A DNA stretch of 31,095 bases from a virus: positions 1 through 31,095 of the IMG/VR virus record IMGVR_UViG_3300046010_008003, one strand, 5' to 3'. Below the pieces are notes generated by a model. The model ran no database searches. It saw only the letters and a program-made list of their open reading frames with translations, and was not told where the DNA came from. This document shows positions 27,101-31,095 of the stretch, one piece after another. A program made the position numbers and the translations under genes. Positions within the stretch are counted from its first letter, which is position 1. Every line of letters starts with the position of its first letter.

Positions 27101-27684
27101 CTGCGGAAGATAAGTTAACCGCAAATCAAGATTGTAATTCAGAAATAAACCCAAGATATGCAGGATTTACTCAAGTTGAAACACCAACAGCAACTCAAGT
27201 TTCATTCATAGAAATGAAACGATTAATAAAGAGTAAATTTGCAGATAGAGGATATAAAGAAAAATTGGATAATTATTCGGAGTTACTATTCTGTTTCCTT
27301 TATGTGGATACATCAACACAACAAGGATTCAAAACATATGAAAATAACTATAGTACAATAGACTTGAGACAATACTTTGCCGGATATCTAGATTATTTTA
27401 ATAAAAAATACTACTGTATTAATAGAGGTACTAATGTGAATTATCCTATTGTAAGTTTTATAGATTTGTCATCATTCCTTGATTTCGCAATAACTAAAGT
27501 CCAAGGATTAATACAAACTACAACACAAGCGGCAACATTATCAGAATATTTAGCAGAACTTTATGTTGTTAGATACCCAATTCCAAGAAATACAAATGTT
27601 TGGACCGAAATGACATCAACAGATAAAGCGGCTTTAATTGATAAATTTAAAAAAGCTATTGAAGTGTATACTTCTATTATTTAA
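21109..27684 (+). CDS. Giant baseplate hub protein (gp27-like plan) with inserted beta domain
   Basis: A 2191-residue protein, the largest in the window. Residues about 145-245 hold a hub-like beta barrel region (VSMGQDFLPVVEITLEDVKGR, then PYPLFTLTLKGYYGK and LIRLKFYGY). Residues about 1890-1950 hold the typical second half: YRCSVDMMGNALIQPTMYF, NIPMFSGPYMITSVKH and GFDTTFEGIRQPF, as in gp27/gpD-type hubs. The roughly 1600 residues between are an expansion. It contains a helical region rich in Tyr and Asn, and at 1140-1208 a Thr/Ser/Gly-rich beta unit of adhesin type. T4 gp27 is 391 residues, so fusion or accretion of other baseplate functions is likely. The start ATG lies inside the LysM gene end (11-base overlap). 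No lysozyme-like catalytic signature was found. Confidence 0.75.
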   Translation: MVDSGENILVEFDYDNITLIDPNKVVDEFGNVKERLVKQEDLVYYANLECSVLPRTKLAVGSSLNDNQRTVSVGRINFLNPGFKSFFDTSWSDELTGKDTLQGKGVNQKRITAVQEPSNSDEYYYTQNTYSNGKPVAIDTGLLGMKDINVSMGQDFLPVVEITLEDVKGRALFEAGNNSPYAAFFQLPYPLFTLTLKGYYGKAIKYPLMLQSFTSNFDPSSHNFLIRLKFYGYKYTLLSYVNFGSLMAVPHMYKNLITTPSKVFETNQTAKNSNQNTFLSSRGYEKMREIYSDYKSKGLIADDFPELTLNQLRYRLDEFIKNILSEFTKNNLGVLTEVNNYTNSLLNYQQSIYTYLNTSWYALFMDTKEPIITKNGEKLYTFNPTLTVENRLKWSSELNGRIKKFNTQLNENSVFGKTPGTYTIAGTSYPSRINFAITENTFIRNINPETDIDWEKTYTFKNPTSSNTSFNEENFRVYKDAKSKQLSAYNGSFFYFEGPGSFMYKTNKMAEQAQKFKKEIEERIMNNLKSQFNNKQYGLGFVPTIRNILAVFFCQGEAFLRLMDEVHKKAWDVKQDPYRKAAVFGNSTTAPSVDVKTSTQNDEPIYPWPQVIKETITEGKEEKFEIVYPGAGDIAFRYRAYTPEIWPEVEFVEEFIKGYTYRDEDFKELTDNQVNTLNKPRRISLNSIDFPTSNQIYQNKQQIKYFYEIYERVLLNGYYSKLNRSSGYPFSIYNIEAENEAINILESLSSSSPFLSKILKEYLIDQNNFEVFLRHISNEGQGESWQDFIRGIFVTPYIKNEVENPSKIYNVDILDNTKSQPDIELKTSTYKTNIEKYISDTSASNIFDFTDIYPLPNLDWDQKYLAYGENLNNAVESFDTKLILEYNDNQKTIANFETGETEQVKRPITNFNYFGLNQNIVPEDLRLFYLTRTIPSQLTTEGNLFYENYDGYLTPNQTTSMMNTPYFINAIQNGVFKFRYKPNETSPYKSAAYLFLDSLPLATTKEKFKTYQDGAVSELNYILATLKKFGAIHKLPYAWILKYGGIWHRYKTWIETGVDFLDEVWTDFNYLRNFDPINSASTKNYPLVIDNTPVNIVLDETTGVQAPFTNINVGFYPQLIDDFNVFLQGTKLFSASTLVQGVCSISGTVMTINSISSNNIFNGAIITGVGILPNTSVTSQITGTIGGIGTYTISPPQTAATTTFTVQNLILNGPSAVDMQLLINDKIMLVFNPNGSNIYEAPGFDPNNLPRSLKLNAWSVVVKSQKTDNYFVFPSFGANINQTFNECFVTDQMLIEVSQNKSMFNGSVRLYWNAPNYGYFDNSKVVKNLPDTYLKNIYSDSQIQENFKITGNVSDYTPLDDMFSAFDKEILDLFELQFLNFSKSVYDYTDLIPPTLQNNLTDLDQPSLQNLNSTETESELSFKNFQALMREMLKIKNPITTSPEDTLTDVIASQNEVFQNMLKNFLEYDVVFKYGNPSNFNRKSFFTFSTQFIEEPLTIDPYVKGNLPGDGSAPSVTLANSKTQNPETWKALETYVGFSMIPELQYTNNGSYITDFFIDMNVGFNEQNVKDFAPLIKIFATQKLNDSNLNVSNFYSLMDDYLLASKTYIDNVISVLMPAVRKELPVVIISPQEGSVRADLEAGFTEQTRTELWEMFKALNDTWISGYDFTDKTLFEDVLLMDRASRDIGNKILVDIFEVKELIEDASYKNTLLGLVETILKNNNFVTYMLPSYVNFYNVQDAQLNPTPRPEGSTQFAKTLFGTYLNVDYRQSSPKYLCVYANKPSEHLAMNNNVDYRFRDDAFDLRRASDNPLIENQLNKSDWAKSNKVVGFNLDMTLQNQQIFKQFDIAQDPGKPTSESLEVLNQMANLSKNRRTSTQNVSLYNLYKNRSYRCSVDMMGNALIQPTMYFNVRNIPMFSGPYMITSVKHRISENGFDTTFEGIRQPFYSLPKIDNFIQSLNQNILTSIQETIQQNETKKLSDPNTIIAEKNAVLSNVTAEDKLTANQDCNSEINPRYAGFTQVETPTATQVSFIEMKRLIKSKFADRGYKEKLDNYSELLFCFLYVDTSTQQGFKTYENNYSTIDLRQYFAGYLDYFNKKYYCINRGTNVNYPIVSFIDLSSFLDFAITKVQGLIQTTTQAATLSEYLAELYVVRYPIPRNTNVWTEMTSTDKAALIDKFKKAIEVYTSII

Positions 27685-27704
27685 TACTTTTTTTTAAATT
27701 CAGA

Positions 27705-27712
27705 TATTTATA
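27705..27712 (+). promoter_or_regulatory. Putative late promoter motif for the small-protein / Pro-rich gene pair
   Basis: TATTTATA followed by ATAAAAAAACT, 11 bases before the ATG at 27724. Confidence 0.55.
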
Positions 27713-27723
27713 ATAAAAAAACT

Positions 27724-27948
27724 ATGAGCGTTAAATTAATATTAGACAATTACTTGGGTAAAAACACAAGAGTTTCTGAAAAAGATATGGGTGATGGTAC
27801 AAAACAAGTATGTGATTTAGATACTGGAGATTGTTACACCGTAAGAATGAAAGATGGATTGATTGAAAGGGTTGATAATACTATGAGAACTTTCAAAAAA
27901 ATACAAGTAGAGACCAATCATGGTATAAAAACTTTATTAAATGGTTAA
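27724..27948 (+). CDS. Hypothetical protein (74 residues)
   Basis: I do not recognise a family. It is a compact, charged protein with a DMGDGTKQVCDLDTGDCYTVRMKDG stretch that reads as two beta strands joined by a Cys-containing turn, then a basic C-terminus (MRTFKKIQVETNHGIKTLL). It has its own upstream TATTTATA motif. Its stop overlaps the ATG at 27941 of the following frame, so it is co-expressed with the Pro-rich protein. No membrane segment or signal peptide is visible. Confidence 0.65.
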   Translation: MSVKLILDNYLGKNTRVSEKDMGDGTKQVCDLDTGDCYTVRMKDGLIERVDNTMRTFKKIQVETNHGIKTLLNG

Positions 27949-27949
27949 A

Positions 27950-28624
27950 ATGAAATTAGATCAAAAAATACTTGAAGAGATAAAAAGATACAATAGTATC
28001 AATCAATATATTATGGAACAAGACGTTCCACCGGCAGAACCACCTCTACCTGAACCTGCAGGTGCTGATGCTGCATTACCACCACCTCCAGGTGGAGATG
28101 TTCCCCCACCACCGGCAGCTCCTGAGGCTGGACCAACACCAATAGATACGGCGACAGATCCTGAAGTTGAAGAAGTTGGAGTTGAAGATAGTACAACAAC
28201 AGAAGAAGGTGGAGAAGAAGAAACTGAAGAAATTGACATCACAGATTTGATTGATAATCAAAAAACTATGTCAGACAAACAAGAAGAGTACTTTAATAAT
28301 TTATTCGGTCAATTAGAAGATTTACAAGGAAAATTAGGGGAAATGGACCAACTAGTGCAAAAATTAAATTCTATTGAAGCTAAAGTTGATAGTTACAAAC
28401 CTAAAACTCCTGAAGAAAAATTAGAATTAAGATCTTTAGATTCTGGACCCTTCAAACAAAAACTATCTGATTTCTTTGAGGACAAAATGGTTGAAATGGA
28501 AAAATCAGGAAAAAATGAATATGTTTTAACATCGGACGAAGTCGAAAATTATAATCCATCTGACGTTCAAAAATCCTTTGATGATGGAATCGCACCTTTT
28601 GATCCTGAAATTTATTATAAATAA
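27950..28624 (+). CDS. Pro-rich, acidic, helical protein (possible scaffold or internal head protein)
   Basis: A 224-residue protein if started at the ATG at 27950; an ATG three codons earlier (27941) overlaps the preceding stop and is equally possible. It has four zones: an N-terminal amphipathic helix (MKLDQKILEEIKRYNSI), a Pro/Ala-rich segment at 27-64 with PPPP runs, an acidic Glu/Thr segment at 65-100, and a helical, probably coiled-coil, segment at 105-150. A short folded C-terminus ends in DPEIYYK. The N-terminus resembles the T4 capsid-targeting peptide plan (helix with an I/L-x-E site, here ILE and IME), and acidic coiled-coil proteins serve as prohead core in T4. That role is inference; no family is recognised. 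A strong terminator follows directly. Confidence 0.7.
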   Translation: MKLDQKILEEIKRYNSINQYIMEQDVPPAEPPLPEPAGADAALPPPPGGDVPPPPAAPEAGPTPIDTATDPEVEEVGVEDSTTTEEGGEEETEEIDITDLIDNQKTMSDKQEEYFNNLFGQLEDLQGKLGEMDQLVQKLNSIEAKVDSYKPKTPEEKLELRSLDSGPFKQKLSDFFEDKMVEMEKSGKNEYVLTSDEVENYNPSDVQKSFDDGIAPFDPEIYYK

Positions 28625-28625
28625 G

Positions 28626-28660
28626 ATTTAAGGTCGAAAATTTCGACCTTAAATTTTTTT
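28626..28660 (+). terminator. Strong intrinsic terminator closing the structural block
   Basis: A 14-base perfect stem (ATTTAAGGTCGAAA with its complement, 28626-28639 and 28641-28654) with almost no loop, followed by TTTTTT. The AAAT arm means it may also stop transcription from the other side. Confidence 0.88.
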
Positions 28661-28671
28661 GGCGACACAAT

Positions 28672-28700
28672 TTGACTATAACTTTTTATACACCTATAAT
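28672..28700 (+). promoter_or_regulatory. Sigma70-like promoter for the ssDNA-binding protein gene
   Basis: TTGACT at 28672-28677 and TATAAT at 28695-28700 with a 17-base spacer, directly after the terminator and 33 bases before the ATG at 28734. The same region also reads as a near match to the Bacteroidota arrangement (TTTG upstream, TAATTTTA at 28697-28704 against TAnnTTTG). It differs from the TATTTATA motif of the structural genes and would suit early or middle expression. Confidence 0.6.
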
Positions 28701-28733
28701 TTTAACACATAAACTTTAATTTTTATTTACACA

Positions 28734-29600
28734 ATGGCGACAAATTCACTAGACGCAGTACTTGCACAGTACGAAAAATCAACACAGAACACATCATCGA
28801 ATGGTTCTAAAATGTCTTCAGAAGACCGAATGAAAAAATATTTCGCAGCTCTTTTGAAAGATAATGAAAAACAAGGACAGAGACGAATCCGTATTCTTCC
28901 TACAACAGACGGATCTTCACCGTTCAAAGAAGTATGGTTCCACGAAATCCTTGTGGACGGTAAATACCAAAAATTTTACGATCCGGGAAAAAATGATAAC
29001 GAGCGTTCACCTTTGAATGAAGTTTATGAAGAACTAATGTCAACAGGTAAAGAGGCCGACAAACAATTGGCAACACAATACAAAGCTCGTAAGTTCTATA
29101 TTGTAAAAGTTATTGATCGTGATAACGAACAAGACGGAGTTAAATTTTGGAGATTTAAACACAACTACAAACAAGAAGGAATCCTTGATAAAATCATCCC
29201 AATTTGGAAGGCAAAAGGAGACATCACAGATCCTGATAAAGGACGTGACTTAATCCTTGAATTAACCAAAGCTAAAACTCCAAAAGGGGCTTTTTACACT
29301 GTAATCCAAACTGTTATGTATGATGACCCATCTTCAATCTCAGAAGATGAAAATCAAATGTCAGAATGGGTTGGTGATGAGTTAACTTGGGAAGATGTAT
29401 ATTCTAAAAAACCTGTTGAGTACCTTGAAGCGATTGCTCGTGGTGAAACTCCACGTTGGGATTCAGAAAAGGGTGGTTATGTTTACTCTAACACTGAAAC
29501 CGCTGAAGTTTCTATGGGAGGAAACTCAACACCAAAATCAATCAATGAGGTTGCTGATCCACAGGCGAATGCTGAGGTTGATGAAGAATTACCATTCTAA
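28734..29600 (+). CDS. gp32: Single-stranded DNA-binding protein, T4 gp32-like
   Basis: A 288-residue protein (T4 gp32 has 301). It coats ssDNA during replication and recombination. The N-terminus has MATNSLDAVLAQYEK and a QRRIRILPTTDG strand, followed by WFHEILVDGKYQKFYDPG. The OB core includes KARKFYIVKVIDRDN, KFWRFKHNYKQ and a DKGRDLILELTKAKTPKG hairpin, like the corresponding gp32 core. It contains no cysteine at all, so the Zn site of T4 gp32 is absent. After a flexible linker from about residue 255, the chain ends DEELPF, an acidic tip like the bacterial SSB tail (DDDIPF). It is monocistronic between the sigma70-like promoter and its own terminator. Confidence 0.85.
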   Translation: MATNSLDAVLAQYEKSTQNTSSNGSKMSSEDRMKKYFAALLKDNEKQGQRRIRILPTTDGSSPFKEVWFHEILVDGKYQKFYDPGKNDNERSPLNEVYEELMSTGKEADKQLATQYKARKFYIVKVIDRDNEQDGVKFWRFKHNYKQEGILDKIIPIWKAKGDITDPDKGRDLILELTKAKTPKGAFYTVIQTVMYDDPSSISEDENQMSEWVGDELTWEDVYSKKPVEYLEAIARGETPRWDSEKGGYVYSNTETAEVSMGGNSTPKSINEVADPQANAEVDEELPF

Positions 29601-29619
29601 TTTTAATTAAACAAATTAT

Positions 29620-29650
29620 AACGGGAGCAGTTTATTGTTCCCGTTTTTTT
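29620..29650 (+). terminator. Intrinsic terminator after the ssDNA-binding protein gene
   Basis: Stem AACGGGA/TCCCGTT (29620-29626 with 29639-29645), a 12-base loop, then a run of T residues. Confidence 0.8.
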
Positions 29651-29674
29651 GTCTATATTTTTAAAAAAAGAACT

Positions 29675-29896
29675 ATGAAACCTATGATAGCAGAAAAATT
29701 AAAAAACGCTCTTATTAAAAAATATGAAGCGGAAATTGCAGATGCGGAAGCAAGACTTTATGTTTATTTTGTAAACCCTGTTGGGATTGGAGAACACCCA
29801 CAACACACCGAAGAAATGGATAATTTAGTTACACAACTTACAGATGCAAAAGACAAGTTGGAAACAATAACAAATTTTAAAATTTACGAAGCATAA
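29675..29896 (+). CDS. Small conserved hypothetical phage protein (73 residues)
   Basis: A mostly helical, charged protein. The first helix contains EAEIADAEARLYVYF, a middle turn reads NPVGIGEHPQHTEEMDN, and a second helix reads LVTQLTDAKDKLETI. I recall this GEHPQH..EE(M/I)D pattern from uncharacterised small genes in T4-like marine phages; no function is known to me. A two-helix hairpin or dimeric coiled coil is the likely fold. Its stop overlaps the recombinase ATG by one base (TAATG), so it is translationally coupled to it. It may be a recombination accessory protein by position only. Confidence 0.65.
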   Translation: MKPMIAEKLKNALIKKYEAEIADAEARLYVYFVNPVGIGEHPQHTEEMDNLVTQLTDAKDKLETITNFKIYEA

Positions 29897-30903
29897 TGGC
29901 ACTTAAAAAGAACGACTTTAGTTCGTTGAAGAAAAAGTTTTCTTCGGACGCAAAATATAAACCACAACGATTTTTTGATCTTGGTTCTGAATTTTTGGAT
30001 GCGGTGGGATTACCCGGACCTGCTATTGGTCACCTTAATATGTTATTAGGTCACTCTGATACAGGTAAAACAACTGCCCTTATTAAAACTGCGGTTGATG
30101 CCCAAAAGAAAGGTATTCTTCCTGTGTTCATTATAACAGAACAAAAATGGTCTTTTGATCACTCAAAAATAATGGGGTTTGAATGTGAGGAAGTAGTTGA
30201 TGAGGAAACAGGTGAATTAACTTGGGACGGATTCTTCTTGTTTAACAATAACTTCAGTTATATTGAACAAATCACAGATTACATTAATGATCTATTGGAT
30301 GCACAAGAAAAGGGTGAATTAGATTATTCACTTTGTATTATGTGGGATTCAGTTGGATCAGTTCCTTGTAAAATGACTTATGAAGGTAAAGGAGGTAAAC
30401 AACACAATGCAAGTGTTTTAGCTGACAAAATTGGTATGGGTATCAACCAACGTATTTCAGGATCACGTAAAGCGGATTCTAAATATGAAAATACCTTAAT
30501 CATCGTTAATCAACCTTGGGTGGAATTACCTGATAATCCATTCGGACAACCTAAAATCAAAGCTAAGGGTGGTGAGGCAATTTGGTTAAACTCTTCTTTG
30601 GTATTCTTATTTGGTAATCAAAAAGGTGCGGGTACAACAAAGATCACAGCAACAAAAGATAAGAGAACTGTAAAGTTCGCTTCAAGAACAAAAGTGTCGG
30701 TTATGAAAAACCACATTAATGGTCTTGGTTTTGAAGACGGAAGGATCATTGTAACACCACACGGTTTCTTACCAGGTAAAGATACTACCGAAGAAAAGGC
30801 ATCAATAGAAAAGTATAAGAAAGAATATGCTGACTATTGGAAAGACATAATCGGAGTTGATGGTGACTTTGATTTGAAAGCGGAAAAGGAAGAGGTTGAG
30901 TAG
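29896..30903 (+). CDS. uvsX: RecA/UvsX-like recombinase
   Basis: A 335-residue RecA-family ATPase. It forms filaments on ssDNA for strand exchange, working with the gp32-like protein just upstream. Walker A is GHSDTGKTT (52-60). The catalytic glutamate is probably E82 in FIITEQKWS, and Walker B is LCIMWDSVG with D151. A disordered loop with GKGGKQH (164-170) matches the L1 position, and VNQPW (204-208) carries the glutamine equivalent to RecA Gln194. KGGEAIWLNSS (224-234) and the RTKVSVMKNHINGLGF strand are UvsX-like. The ending (KAEKEEVE) is acidic, as in RecA. The start overlaps the preceding stop by one base. Confidence 0.88.
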   Translation: MALKKNDFSSLKKKFSSDAKYKPQRFFDLGSEFLDAVGLPGPAIGHLNMLLGHSDTGKTTALIKTAVDAQKKGILPVFIITEQKWSFDHSKIMGFECEEVVDEETGELTWDGFFLFNNNFSYIEQITDYINDLLDAQEKGELDYSLCIMWDSVGSVPCKMTYEGKGGKQHNASVLADKIGMGINQRISGSRKADSKYENTLIIVNQPWVELPDNPFGQPKIKAKGGEAIWLNSSLVFLFGNQKGAGTTKITATKDKRTVKFASRTKVSVMKNHINGLGFEDGRIIVTPHGFLPGKDTTEEKASIEKYKKEYADYWKDIIGVDGDFDLKAEKEEVE

Positions 30904-31095
30904 AAATCATTCAAGATTAAAGGAAGTGTCCAAAACATTATTGGTAGACGGGAATAATTTATTGAAAATTGGGTTTCACGGTGTTAGAGAATTCTATCAC
31001 AATGGAAAACACGTTGGAGGTGTTTGGCACTTTCTAAATACTCTTCGTAAATTCTTGGAAGAACACAACTATGATAAGGTTGTGGTATTTTGGGA
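30896..31095 (+). CDS. 5'-3' exonuclease / FEN-PIN family nuclease, N-terminal part (truncated by window end)
   Basis: A frame open from a TGA at 30875-30877 to the window end. The peptide has TLLVDGNNLLKIGFHGV, then FYHNGKHVGGVWHFLNTLRKFL and YDKVVVFW. The LLVDGNN strand with its first metal-binding Asp, the G.(V/I)..FL helix and the following VVVFWD strand match the N-terminus of PolI-type 5' nucleases and T4 RNase H. No ATG lies upstream; TTG at 30896 (overlapping the recombinase stop) or GTG at 30926 would be the start. I chose 30896 because it overlaps the upstream stop in the coupled style seen elsewhere here. It probably removes RNA primers in concert with the polymerase. Confidence 0.75.
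   Translation, partial: MSRNHSRLKEVSKTLLVDGNNLLKIGFHGVREFYHNGKHVGGVWHFLNTLRKFLEEHNYDKVVVFW

Noticed and set aside
28003-28242. Ser/Gly-rich minus-strand frame
   Set aside because: It is the mirror of the Pro/Ala/Glu-rich coding segment of the plus-strand gene; composition alone keeps it open.
1-31095. tRNA genes, CRISPR arrays, insertion sequences, integrase or attachment sites
   Set aside because: None seen by eye: no cloverleaf with a CCA-type end, no regularly spaced repeats, no transposase or integrase motifs.

Overview
The window is an AT-rich stretch from a T4-like, contractile-tailed (myovirus) phage genome. It is dense with genes, with short A-rich intergenic gaps. It holds recognisable T4-type morphogenesis genes: neck gp13, a probable gp14, a gp15-like tail terminator, sheath gp18, tube gp19, a T4_baseplate/tail chaperone pair, a tape measure and LysM and hub baseplate proteins. 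It also holds T4-type replication genes: a gp32-like ssDNA-binding protein, a UvsX/RecA-like recombinase, the likely C-terminus of a family B DNA polymerase and the start of a FEN/PIN nuclease. Almost no gene has a Shine-Dalgarno sequence; starts sit behind poly-A leaders, as is usual in Bacteroidota and their phages. A Bacteroidota (e.g. flavobacterial) host is therefore my best inference, not a demonstrated fact.

Layout. Bases 1-650 (+) are the 3' end of a polymerase-like gene. Bases 627-6102 form a minus-strand block whose transcription order is SNF2 helicase, then a three-module protein (HExxH domain / Mn-type superoxide dismutase / unknown C-terminus), then the gp13 neck protein, then a small hypothetical protein. 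Bases 6157-7712 (+) carry gp14-like and gp15-like proteins. A 54-residue ribbon-helix-helix-like gene on the minus strand (7709-7873) is divergent from the very large sheath gene (8001-11351). A HAD-family phosphatase-like gene, the tail tube gene, the T4_baseplate-family gene with a probable +1 (or -2) frameshift extension, and a tape measure follow. Then come three baseplate genes: 1684 residues with an OmpA-like segment, 107 residues with LysM, and 2191 residues resembling a hub. A small hypothetical protein and a Pro-rich acidic protein close the structural block at a strong terminator (28626-28660). Bases 28672-30903 carry the replication/recombination genes behind a sigma70-like promoter. 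A 5'-nuclease gene runs off the end.

Regulation. The octamer TATTTATA, or a one-base variant, recurs a short distance upstream of ten transcription-unit starts on both strands. It is the likely late-promoter signature of this phage. Four intrinsic terminators separate units.

Most interesting: (1) a complete Mn-type superoxide dismutase domain with all four metal ligands, embedded in a phage protein behind an HExxH domain and flanked by two similar short linker motifs; (2) a UUU-CGG slip site that joins the T4_baseplate protein to an ATG-less downstream frame; (3) the recurrent TATTTATA promoter motif; (4) an OmpA-like peptidoglycan-binding signature inside a baseplate protein.
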